A stretch of 64,000 nt of DNA from an uncultured Clostridium sp. GTDB taxonomy: Bacteria > Bacillota > Clostridia > TANB77 > CAG-508. The notes under the pieces were generated by a model, which ran no database searches, had not been told where the DNA came from, and saw only the letters and a list, made by a program, of their open reading frames with translations. The DNA lies in NCBI GenBank assembly GCA_900553695.1, contig USEM01000001.1, positions 24,822-88,821 on the forward strand. The letters run 5' to 3'. Position numbers and translations under genes: made by a program. This document shows positions 38,591 through 46,757 of this stretch, piece after piece (within the stretch, counting starts at the first letter, position 1; each line of letters begins with the position of its first letter).

Positions 38591-39235
38591 CTATTCTGTT
38601 ACTAGTTCATATAAACTCATATCTGGTTCTGTAAATATTTCATCTGTTACATTATCAAATTCATATTCTATTACTGATGTTTGGTTCATAATGGTTGATT
38701 TTAAACATAGACCTGTTTCTTTTTCTATGTAAAGTTCGGTTTCTTCATTCATGTTAGGTTCTTCAAAGTTTTTTATTATATAGCATTCTTTACCATCATA
38801 TGTTGTTGTTGAAATTTCAGCTTTTATACAGTTTATAAAGGTCTGCCAATCGTTAAATGTTTCTAACCTATTAGCTAAATCAAATATTAATTCACTACTT
38901 CCGTTTGGTTTAACTGTTTTTTTACCTGATGTTTCAGTATATACATTTATTGTTGTTCCATTATCATATAATGAAACTTTGAGCTCTTCCCCATTCATAG
39001 TTCTTTTTATAGTTACGAATTTTTTATCTCCTTTTCTATAACCTTCTGTTACAACTTCACTGTTTTCCCCTGTTGTAACAGCTTTTCTGTAAAAGTTTGG
39101 GTCTTGAGCTTTCATTGCAATCTTATTTTGCAAATCTTTAACTATCATAAATTTTCTAAAAGTGTTTGCCATAAATAGCAAAACCATTGCCAATAATAAT
39201 ATAACTATTAATAAAACAATTTTCTTTTTACTCAT
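38591..39235 (-). CDS. Membrane-anchored extracytoplasmic protein of unknown function
   Basis: 214 residues: one N-terminal membrane helix (5-24), then a domain of alternating strands (KFVTIKRTMNGEELKVSLYDNGTTINVYTET) and a YIEKETGLCLKSTIMNQTSVIEYEFDNV segment, reminiscent of LolA-like or DUF4412 lipid/peptide-binding folds. No lipobox. Ribosome site GGGGGAGTA precedes the ATG at 39235. Fold suggestion is low confidence. Stands alone between terminators. Confidence 0.55.
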   Translation of the reverse strand: MSKKKIVLLIVILLLAMVLLFMANTFRKFMIVKDLQNKIAMKAQDPNFYRKAVTTGENSEVVTEGYRKGDKKFVTIKRTMNGEELKVSLYDNGTTINVYTETSGKKTVKPNGSSELIFDLANRLETFNDWQTFINCIKAEISTTTYDGKECYIIKNFEEPNMNEETELYIEKETGLCLKSTIMNQTSVIEYEFDNVTDEIFTEPDMSLYELVTE

Positions 39236-39519
39236 AAGTACTCCCCCTTTATTTATAAAATCTTCAAAGTTTTTAAATCAGTAGAGTTTTCTTTATGTAT
39301 AGTTATATTATACCATACATCTTACATATATAGTAAATTTTAGGCTTTTCATATTTATTTTTCACAAAAACTGTGATATAATCTAAAAATCACATTTCTA
39401 TTATTTTTTAATACAATATATAATGTAATTATTTATAGTTTTTTTCCAGAAATTTATCATTTCTTTTTGTATTATATAGTGATATAATTATATTATCAAA
39501 ACAGTTGGAGGTATTTTTA

Positions 39520-40143
39520 ATGCGTATTGAAAAATTGAATGAGAACAAAATTAGAATTTTTTTAGGAATAGAAGATTTAAGAGAAAAGAATATAGATTTA
39601 CATGATTTTATGTCTAATTCGTTAGAGTCTCAAGACTTGTTCTTAGATTTACTAACTAAGGCAGAAGCAGAAGTTGGTTTTAAAACACATAATTATAAAT
39701 TATTAATAGAGGCTTTGGCATCATCTGATGGTAATTTTATATTTACTATAACTCGTACAAAACCTGAGGGTTCACAAAAGCTAAAAGAAAACAAGCCTAA
39801 AGTTAAAAGATATACAACTACTCCAAACAAAACATTATCAATTTATTCTTTTAATACTTTTGATGAATTCTGCGAATTTTGCAATTACATACAAACAAGC
39901 AATTTAAATAAATTCATTAATAAACTTAAGAATTCTTCTCTTGTTTTATACAAGGGCACTTACTATTTAATTTTAAGTAATTTACGATTAAGTGTAACAG
40001 ATTTAAAAAGCTTTTCATATACAATTTCTGAGTTTAGTTCTAGAGTTAAAAATGAGGAATTACTTGAAAGAAAACTAAAAGAATATGGTAAAGTAATCAT
40101 TTCTAAAAATGCTATTGCCACTTGTTTGAAATATTTTAAATAA
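39520..40143 (+). CDS. mecA: MecA-like adaptor protein
   Basis: 207 residues from ATG 39520 (GGAGG ahead). N-terminal domain MRIEKLNENKIRIFLGIEDLREKNI with DFMSNSLESQDLFLDLLTKAEAEVGF, then a variable Lys-rich linker and a C-terminal domain (YSFNTFDEFCEFCNYI, LYKGTYYLILSNL) of the MecA/YpbH family. MecA brings substrates to ClpC for unfolding and ClpP digestion, and restrains competence and Spo0A in Bacillus. Single-gene unit ending in a strong terminator. The 284-base gap before it holds TATAAT-like boxes but no clear full promoter. Confidence 0.85.
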   Translation: MRIEKLNENKIRIFLGIEDLREKNIDLHDFMSNSLESQDLFLDLLTKAEAEVGFKTHNYKLLIEALASSDGNFIFTITRTKPEGSQKLKENKPKVKRYTTTPNKTLSIYSFNTFDEFCEFCNYIQTSNLNKFINKLKNSSLVLYKGTYYLILSNLRLSVTDLKSFSYTISEFSSRVKNEELLERKLKEYGKVIISKNAIATCLKYFK

Positions 40144-40145
40144 AC

Positions 40146-40181
40146 TAAAAAGGGTAATTTTGAAAATTACCCTTTTTTTTA
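40146..40181. terminator. Bidirectional terminator
   Basis: Stem AAAAAGGGTAATTTT / AAAATTACCCTTTTT with a one-base loop, between convergent mecA and the M23 gene. Confidence 0.85.
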
Positions 40182-41162
40182 ATATAAATAATATTGTGGA
40201 TTTAATTTTTGTCCGTTTACTCTTATTTCTAAGTGTAAGTGTGGTCCTGTTGAGTTACCTGTTGAACCGACTGCTGCAATTGTATCACCTTGGTTTACTA
40301 CATCTCCTACATTTGCATATAGTCGACTGCAGTGTCCGTATAATGTATATACTCCATTTCCGTGTGATATAACTACGTGGTATCCATAACCATAATCTGA
40401 CCAACCAGATGTTACGACTGTACCAGATGCTGCTGCATGGATATTTGTTCCCATTGGTGCTGCAATATCAAGTCCTGTATGTGTTCCACTGCTTCTTTGA
40501 CCAAATCTGGATGTAATTGTATATCCTGAAGATATTGGTTTTGATAATGTAATTCCTAAATCTACTTTTGCTGTTGTAATTGTTCCACTAAAGTATGGTG
40601 TTGTATTTACTATTCTCTTCTTATATAAACCTGCAACTATTGTTGCTTGGTCTGTATAGCTTTGTTCTTCTGTACCATATTTTTGTGTATAACCTATATC
40701 ATTTATATTTGTACTATCTTTATCTTTTAATGTTTTTATAGCATCTTCTGCTTCAGTTTTTGTAGCAACATAGTATTTTTCTTCATCTTTTAATGTTATT
40801 GCATAATATTCATAATATGTTGTTCCTGAGCTTGCTATTTTATTAAATATTTCTTCACTATTGCTTATGTTATTTCTTTTAACAAAACATAATGAATATT
40901 CTGGTAATGTTTCAATATCTATAAAAGCTATGTTTTCTTCCTCTTTACCTTGCATATATTCATTTATTTTCTTTTGTAATCCATTTTTATCATCAGTATA
41001 CCCTACTGCTTCTCCGTTTATTGTAACTGCATATGTAGGTTTATAAAAGATTGATATTATTCCTGTTATTAATATTCCTGATATTAGTACTATAAGTATT
41101 AGCTTTATTGAACTCCTTATATGTACGAATAGGTTTTTAATATTTTTTAAAATTTTGAACAC
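40179..41162 (-). CDS. Membrane-anchored M23 peptidoglycan metalloendopeptidase
   Basis: About 327 residues: membrane helix at about 18-40, a 150-residue linker domain, then the LytM/M23 domain from about 205 with TSRFGQRSSGTHTGLDIAAP (H and D ligands) and GPHLHLEIRVNG (HLH). Predicted to cut peptide bridges outside the membrane. The start is unusual: GTG at 41162 overlaps AGAGGTG, which would serve better as a ribosome site for an ATT codon at 41153. No ATG lies nearby in frame. A 172-base gap separates it from the coat genes. Confidence 0.85.
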   Translation of the reverse strand: MFKILKNIKNLFVHIRSSIKLILIVLISGILITGIISIFYKPTYAVTINGEAVGYTDDKNGLQKKINEYMQGKEEENIAFIDIETLPEYSLCFVKRNNISNSEEIFNKIASSGTTYYEYYAITLKDEEKYYVATKTEAEDAIKTLKDKDSTNINDIGYTQKYGTEEQSYTDQATIVAGLYKKRIVNTTPYFSGTITTAKVDLGITLSKPISSGYTITSRFGQRSSGTHTGLDIAAPMGTNIHAAASGTVVTSGWSDYGYGYHVVISHGNGVYTLYGHCSRLYANVGDVVNQGDTIAAVGSTGNSTGPHLHLEIRVNGQKLNPQYYLY

Positions 41163-41310
41163 CTCTTTTATTCATTCTCAATCTATTTTATTTTACCTGT
41201 TTTTACCTTACTTGGCAAATTTTATATACCTTCATATATCTATTTTATTTAGCGTATCTCGTCCATATTCTTACTTTTTCTTATTTTTTCTCGTTTTTGC
41301 TCTTGTTTCC

Positions 41311-41340
41311 TTAGTGGGCAAAAGCCCACTTTTTTTATTT
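41311..41340 (+). terminator. Plus-strand terminator without a plus-strand gene
   Basis: AGTGGGC-AAAA-GCCCACT followed by TTTTTTT points to the right, yet all neighbours run to the left. Read leftward the hairpin has no T-run. Confidence 0.5.
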
Positions 41341-41580
41341 GGAAACTTCGTTTTTTACTTTATCTACCTCTGTTTGAGGAGCTTGACCTGCTGGTGTATA
41401 GTATCCTTTAAGTTCTGCAACTTTGAATAATTCATATTGAAACGTTTCATCATTATTTCTTATTTGTTGTATTGTTTGTCTTAGTTGCATGTTTTCTGCT
41501 TCTGAAATTACACCTTGGTATGTTGTTAAACTTGCCTTTGTGCTTTCTAATATGTCGTTAACCATGTACTTTTCTTCCAT
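41335..41580 (-). CDS. Spore coat protein, CotF-like (C-terminal half type)
   Basis: 81 residues, mostly helical: YMVNDILESTKASLTTYQGVISEAENMQLRQTIQQIRNNDETFQYEL is the ferritin-like two-helix unit of the CotF/coat family, ending in KGYYTPAGQAPQTEV. It is 9 bases after its partner, which has a similar shorter unit. With SigG this supports sporulation. AGGAGG ahead of the ATG. Structural coat protein; no enzymatic role known. Confidence 0.8.
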   Translation of the reverse strand: MEEKYMVNDILESTKASLTTYQGVISEAENMQLRQTIQQIRNNDETFQYELFKVAELKGYYTPAGQAPQTEVDKVKNEVSK

Positions 41581-41589
41581 AATAACCTC

Positions 41590-41775
41590 CTAATTTAAAA
41601 ATGTTAATAATTTTTGTTTAGTATTTAAACTATCTTGTGCTGCTTTTGTAAACATTTGCTTAATTTGTGGGTCTACACATTGTGATGCATATGTGTTTAA
41701 TTTTTGGTATGATGTGTCGTGTGCCCCAATTAAGTGACGTAAATTTTGTAATTCTACTTGACTTAAATTTGCCAT
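41590..41775 (-). CDS. Small CotF-like spore coat protein
   Basis: 61 residues: LSQVELQNLRHLIGAHDTSYQKLNTYASQCVDPQIKQMFTKAAQDS, a helix pair as in the N-terminal half of CotF-type proteins. Paired with the next gene, as often in Clostridia, so the two probably co-assemble. ATG 41775 follows AAGGAAGGAAGA. Confidence 0.75.
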   Translation of the reverse strand: MANLSQVELQNLRHLIGAHDTSYQKLNTYASQCVDPQIKQMFTKAAQDSLNTKQKLLTFLN

Positions 41776-41837
41776 TTTTCTCTTCCTTCCTTTTAAAATT
41801 TATATGTCTATTATTCTCAAAAAAAATTTTTTTATTC

Positions 41838-41876
41838 AAAAAACCTTAAAGCAGATTTGCTTTAAGGTTTTTGAAT
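41838..41876. terminator. Bidirectional terminator after pcrA
   Basis: Stem AACCTTAAAGC / GCTTTAAGGTT with T-run. Confidence 0.8.
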
Positions 41877-41877
41877 T

Positions 41878-44145
41878 TTAATTTCTAATTTCAAGTCCTG
41901 CATATTTTGCCATTAGTCTTTTATGTCCTACTTTTTCAAATGATATATCTAGTTTTAAGTCATCTCCTTCTGTTGCAATTTCTGTAATTATTCCTTCTCC
42001 AAATTTTTTGTGATATATTGTTTGTCCTGTTTTGTATTGTGATAAATCCACTCCTACTGGTTTTGCAGAGATATTATTTAGGAAGCTTTCTGCTGTTCTA
42101 AATGCAAAGTTTGTTTTTGGTTTGTTTAAGCTACTTCCTGTTATAACATAGTTTGTATCTTTGTTGTTTTTGTTTCCATATGTCCATTCTTGATCTTCTC
42201 TTACTGCTTTTGGTTTAGTTAATTCATCTGCTCCTTCTAGTAATTCTGTTGGTATCTCTTCTATAAATCTAGATATTTTATTACATGTTGTTGAACCAAA
42301 TATTGTTCTTTGTTTTGCACATGTTAGGAATAAATATTCTTTTGCTCTTGTTATTCCTACATAACATAAACGTCTTTCTTCTTCAAGTTCTCTTTGTTCA
42401 CCAATTGATCTATAGCTTGGGAATAAACCTTCTTCCATTCCAATTAGGAATACTACTGGAAATTCTAGTCCTTTAGCACTATGTAGTGTCATAAGTGTTA
42501 CAGAGTCTTCTGCATCTTCCATTCCATCTATATCACTAGATAATGTGATGCTTTCTAGGAATTCTGCTAATGAATTTTCTGCGTTTTCTTCTTCGAATTC
42601 CATTGCAACTGTTAGGAATTCGTTTAAGTTTTCTATTCTACTTTCTGCTTGTGCTGTATTTTCTAGTTCTAGTGCTTTTGTATATCCTGTTTTGTTTAAT
42701 ACTTCTTTTAATAATTCTGATATTAGCGTTTCATCTTTTTTGCTTGATAATTCTTCTATTGTATTTATAAATTCTCTTGAATTTAAGTATACTTTATTTA
42801 GCCCATATTTTTCTGCATTTTTTATAACTGCATACATTGATATATTATTTGCTTCTGCAATGGCTTCTATTTTTTCCATGCTTGTTTGGCCTATCCCACG
42901 TTTTGGCTCGTTTATAACCCTTTGAAGGCTTAAATTATCTGCCTGGTTATGTATTAATCTTAAATATGCTATTGCATCTTTTATTTCTTTTCTTTCGTAG
43001 AATTTTAAACCACCTATCATTTTATATGGAATGTTTTCTCTTCTGAAAATATCTTCTATACTACGTGATTGTGCGTTCATTCTATACAAAACTGTAAAAT
43101 CTGAATATTTATAATATTCTTCTCTTTTCAATCTGTTTATTTGTTCTACTATGAAGTTTGCTTCTTCATATTCATTATCTAGTCTTGCAACTGTTGGTAG
43201 CTTTCCACCTTCTTGCTCCGTCCATAAGTTCTTTTCATATTTCTTCTCGTTATGCTTTATTACTGCATTTGCTGCATCTAATATTGATTTTGTTGACCTA
43301 TAATTTTGCTCTAACTTTATTATTTTTGTTCCTGGGAAGTCTTTTTCAAAGTTTAAGATATTTGTTATATCTGCCCCTCTAAATGAATATATTCCTTGGT
43401 CGTTATCTCCTACAACTGTAATGTTTCCATATCTTCCAGAAAGTAAAGTTACTAGTGTAAATTGTGCTTTATTTGTATCTTGGTACTCATCTACTAGAAC
43501 ATATTTAAATTTTTCTGAGTAATATTCTAGTACATCTGGGTTTTCTGTTAATATTTGAATAGTTAAGTTTATAATATCATCAAAGTCTAAAGCATTGTTT
43601 TCCTTTAATTTTCTTTGATAAAGTTCATATACTTTTGCTATTTTTTCTTTTCTTAGTTCACCATTTGTTCTTAATTCATATTGAACTGGTGTTAACATTT
43701 CGTTTTTGCTGTTGCTTATTTCTGATAATACGCTTCTATCTGTAAATATTTTATCATCTAAGTTTAATGCTTTTATACATTGCTTTACCAATGTTTTTTG
43801 GTCTGATGAGTCGAATATTACAAAGTCTGAATTGTAACCTATTCTATCTATATATCTTCTAAGAATTCTAACACATATTGAGTGGAATGTTCCCATCCAC
43901 ATATCGTTTGATGATTCTCCTATTAAGTTTGTTATTCTTTCCTTCATCTCGCTTGCTGCCTTATTTGTAAATGTTATTGCAAGTATGTTCCATGGTTTTA
44001 TTCCTTTTTCTTCTATTAAATATGCAATTTTATGTGTTAATACTTTTGTTTTTCCACTTCCTGCTCCTGCTATTACTAAGCATGGTCCTTCGGTTTCTAA
44101 TACCGCTTCTTTTTGTTTATTGTTTAGTCCTTCTATTAAGTTCAT
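41878..44145 (-). CDS. pcrA: PcrA/UvrD ATP-dependent DNA helicase
   Basis: 755 residues, usual length. Superfamily 1 motifs in order: Walker A AGAGSGKTKVL (28-38), motif Ia TFTNKAA, motif II VDEYQDTN, GDNDQGIYSFRGA (III), LEQNYRST (IV), VTLMTLHSAKGLEFPVVFLIG (V) and YVGITRAKEYLFLT (VI). The C-terminal tail ends with a Tudor-like YKTGQTIYHKKFGEGIITEI that binds RNA polymerase. Unwinds 3' to 5' in repair and plasmid replication. Sixteen bases after the nucleoside phosphorylase gene. Confidence 0.96.
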   Translation of the reverse strand: MNLIEGLNNKQKEAVLETEGPCLVIAGAGSGKTKVLTHKIAYLIEEKGIKPWNILAITFTNKAASEMKERITNLIGESSNDMWMGTFHSICVRILRRYIDRIGYNSDFVIFDSSDQKTLVKQCIKALNLDDKIFTDRSVLSEISNSKNEMLTPVQYELRTNGELRKEKIAKVYELYQRKLKENNALDFDDIINLTIQILTENPDVLEYYSEKFKYVLVDEYQDTNKAQFTLVTLLSGRYGNITVVGDNDQGIYSFRGADITNILNFEKDFPGTKIIKLEQNYRSTKSILDAANAVIKHNEKKYEKNLWTEQEGGKLPTVARLDNEYEEANFIVEQINRLKREEYYKYSDFTVLYRMNAQSRSIEDIFRRENIPYKMIGGLKFYERKEIKDAIAYLRLIHNQADNLSLQRVINEPKRGIGQTSMEKIEAIAEANNISMYAVIKNAEKYGLNKVYLNSREFINTIEELSSKKDETLISELLKEVLNKTGYTKALELENTAQAESRIENLNEFLTVAMEFEEENAENSLAEFLESITLSSDIDGMEDAEDSVTLMTLHSAKGLEFPVVFLIGMEEGLFPSYRSIGEQRELEEERRLCYVGITRAKEYLFLTCAKQRTIFGSTTCNKISRFIEEIPTELLEGADELTKPKAVREDQEWTYGNKNNKDTNYVITGSSLNKPKTNFAFRTAESFLNNISAKPVGVDLSQYKTGQTIYHKKFGEGIITEIATEGDDLKLDISFEKVGHKRLMAKYAGLEIRN

Positions 44146-44160
44146 TTATATTATCCCTTC

Positions 44161-45462
44161 TTAAATTATATCTAATATGTAATTTTCCATTTTAATTGGT
44201 TCTGGTGTGATTTTATATGCCTGTTTTAATTCTTGAACAGCTTCATTTCCTTTTATTTCATCATTTGCATGAATATATGCTAAAACATCTCCTTTTGAAA
44301 CTTTGTCTCCAATTTTCTTTTCTAACCAAATTCCAACTGCATGGTCTATATCATCTTCTTTTTTAACTCTTCCTGCTCCTAAATGTACTGATGTTACGCC
44401 AACTTCTTCTGCATTTAATTTATCTACAAAACCATCATTTTCTGCATATACTGGTATGATATATTTTGCTTTTTCAAATTTTTCTGTATTTTCTATGTAG
44501 CTTGTGTCTCCACCTTGAATTCTTATTAAATCTAAGAACTTGTTATATGCCTTTCCATTGTTTATGTTTTCTAGGATTTTTTGTTTATTTTCTTCTAGGT
44601 TATCTCCTTCTCCTGCAAGCTTAATTATTTGTGCACCAATTCCTAGTATTATTTCTTTTATATCCTCTGGCATTTCACCTTTTAAGCATTTTATTGTTTC
44701 TAATATTTCCAATGTATTTCCAACTGCATGGCCAACTGGTTCGTCCATGTTTGTAAGAACACATATTGTTTCTCTGTTTGCTAGTGTTCCTATGTCTTTC
44801 ATTATTCTTGAAATTTTTATAGCATCTTCTTTTGTTTTCATAAATGCTCCGCTTCCAACTGTTACATCTAAAACTATTTTTTGTGCACCTGCTGCTATTT
44901 TTTTGCTCATAATACTTGATGCAATAAGTGGCATGCTTCCAACACAAGCAATAGCATCTCTTAAGGCATATAGCTTTTTATCAGCTGGTGCTAGGTTTGC
45001 TGTTTGCCCGATTACGCTTATTCCTGTTTCTTTAACATTTTCTATAAATTTATCAATTTCTACTGATGTATTATAACCTGGAATTGATTCTAGTTTATCT
45101 ATTGTTCCACCTGTAAAGCCTAGTCCTCTACCAGACATTTTTGCAACTGGAATTCCAAGTGATGCTATAATTGGCATTAATACTATTGTAATTTTATCTC
45201 CTACACCACCTGTTGAATGCTTATCTACAACTGTTTTTCCAAAAACAGATAAATCTAATATCTCTCCTGAATGTGCCATTTCTATTGTTAAATTTGTTGT
45301 TTCTTCTTTTGTCATACCATTTATGTATATTGCCATAACAAGTGCTGCTGCTTGGTAATCTGTAACATTTCCTGCTACATATTCTGTTATGAAGTAATGT
45401 ATTTCCTCCTTTGTTAATACTTCGTTATCTCTTTTTTTTGCAATTATTTCTTGAATATTCAT
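44161..45462 (-). CDS. pdp: Pyrimidine-nucleoside (thymidine) phosphorylase
   Basis: 433 residues from ATG 45462, seven bases after GGAGGG. Family signature KHSTGGVGDKITIVLMPIIASLG with phosphate-binding residues, MSGRGLGFTGGTIDKLESIPG, and GQTANLAPADKKLYALRD. Splits thymidine, deoxyuridine or uridine with phosphate to base and sugar phosphate. It overlaps the end region of rnhB. deoA or pdp would both be acceptable names. Confidence 0.93.
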   Translation of the reverse strand: MNIQEIIAKKRDNEVLTKEEIHYFITEYVAGNVTDYQAAALVMAIYINGMTKEETTNLTIEMAHSGEILDLSVFGKTVVDKHSTGGVGDKITIVLMPIIASLGIPVAKMSGRGLGFTGGTIDKLESIPGYNTSVEIDKFIENVKETGISVIGQTANLAPADKKLYALRDAIACVGSMPLIASSIMSKKIAAGAQKIVLDVTVGSGAFMKTKEDAIKISRIMKDIGTLANRETICVLTNMDEPVGHAVGNTLEILETIKCLKGEMPEDIKEIILGIGAQIIKLAGEGDNLEENKQKILENINNGKAYNKFLDLIRIQGGDTSYIENTEKFEKAKYIIPVYAENDGFVDKLNAEEVGVTSVHLGAGRVKKEDDIDHAVGIWLEKKIGDKVSKGDVLAYIHANDEIKGNEAVQELKQAYKITPEPIKMENYILDII

Positions 45463-45476
45463 AAATTTTCCCTCCA

Positions 45477-46103
45477 TTATATAAAATTTTTAATAAATGT
45501 TTTTCTATGTAATGGACATGGACCATATGCTTTAATTGCTTGTATATGTTTGGCTGTGCCATATCCTTTGTGCCCTGCAAAGCCGTATTCTGGATAGATT
45601 TCATCATATTCTTTCATCATTCTATCCCTTGTAACTTTTGCAATTATTGATGCTGCAGATATGCTATATACTTTAGCATCTCCTTTTATTATTGATGTAT
45701 AAGGAATTCCACATGTATCTATGTGTTCTAATGCATCAACTAAAATTCTATCTGGCTTAATTTTTAAGTTTGTTATTGCCATATGAAGCGCCTTTTTTGT
45801 TGCATTTAATATGTTTATTTCATCAATTTCATTTTGGTCCACTATACCAACAGACCAGTCAATAGCTTCATTTGTTATTTGTTTATATAGTAATTCTCTT
45901 TTCTTTTCTGAAATCTTTTTAGAATCATTAACTCCTTCAATAAAAGAATCGGGCTTCATTATGGCAATTCCTACAACAACAGGACCTGCAAGAGGTCCAC
46001 GCCCTGCTTCATCAATTCCGGCTATATATTTTAAGCCTTCACTATATAACTTATTTTCAAATTCTTTTAATACATTTAATCTTTCGATTTCTTTTTCTTT
46101 CAT
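45477..46103 (-). CDS. rnhB: Ribonuclease HII
   Basis: 208 residues. GIDEAGRGPLAGPVVVG holds D31 and E32; ILVDALEH and SIIAKVTRDRMM supply the remaining carboxylates. Cuts RNA in RNA-DNA hybrids, including single ribonucleotides in DNA. Followed closely by the phosphorylase gene and preceded by 8 bases by a pilin-like gene. Confidence 0.95.
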   Translation of the reverse strand: MKEKEIERLNVLKEFENKLYSEGLKYIAGIDEAGRGPLAGPVVVGIAIMKPDSFIEGVNDSKKISEKKRELLYKQITNEAIDWSVGIVDQNEIDEINILNATKKALHMAITNLKIKPDRILVDALEHIDTCGIPYTSIIKGDAKVYSISAASIIAKVTRDRMMKEYDEIYPEYGFAGHKGYGTAKHIQAIKAYGPCPLHRKTFIKNFI

Positions 46104-46111
46104 TTCTTCTC

Positions 46112-46561
46112 CTACATTTCAGATAGTTTATATACTCCATTTACTCCTAGTGAATATAAAATTTCTTCTGAATTATAATCCACCACATAAAAAGCAGTAT
46201 TATTAATTTCTATATTTTTAACTCCAAGATTGTTTAATTCTTCTGTGTTTAATATGTAAAGTTCAGCATTTTCAAGGCTTAGTAATACATTTTTAAATTC
46301 GTCTGAAATAGTGTATTCTGTTTCATTATTTTCTAAATCTAGTTTAGTTCCTACTAAGATATTGTTTGTTTCGTCAACTGTATGTTTGTTTTTAACATTA
46401 GTAATAACAGTTTGTATAGCAAGCATATTTGCTTTAATATCTTCGTTTTTTTGATTACTTACATATTCTTTCAAATAATTTGTCCCTGCAAAAAGTGCAA
46501 CTGCTGTTAACAAAACAACTATAACTAAGCCTATCAGGGCAATTCCTTTTTCATTTTTCAT
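46112..46561 (-). CDS. Pilin-like (type IV prepilin N-terminus) protein
   Basis: 149 residues. The start KNEKGIALIGLVIVVLLTAVALFAG is a type IV prepilin signal: G5 for cleavage, then a hydrophobic helix, though the usual E5 is replaced by a neutral residue. The remainder is a small mixed domain (AYVVDYNSEEILYSLG-like end). Probably a minor pseudopilin or a secreted protein using the same export. Partner of the larger pilin-like gene upstream, and only 8 bases before rnhB. Confidence 0.6.
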   Translation of the reverse strand: MKNEKGIALIGLVIVVLLTAVALFAGTNYLKEYVSNQKNEDIKANMLAIQTVITNVKNKHTVDETNNILVGTKLDLENNETEYTISDEFKNVLLSLENAELYILNTEELNNLGVKNIEINNTAFYVVDYNSEEILYSLGVNGVYKLSEM

Positions 46562-46694
46562 TTAATATTCAATCCTTTCAAAAATTAATCTTATTATATT
46601 ATATATGTTAAAACAAAAATTTTCAAGACTGAAAGGGAATAAAATTTATAGATTTTCTATCGTTTTATATTTTTCTTAACGCCTCACAATTTAC

Positions 46695-46735
46695 AATAAA
46701 AAATCTAGTGTGCATTGTATATACACACTAGATAA
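46695..46735 (-). terminator. Terminator of the large pilin-like gene
   Basis: On the minus strand, stem TCTAGTGTG / CACACTAGA followed by TTTTTT. Confidence 0.7.
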
Positions 46736-46757
46736 TATGCTTTTTTATTTACATAAT

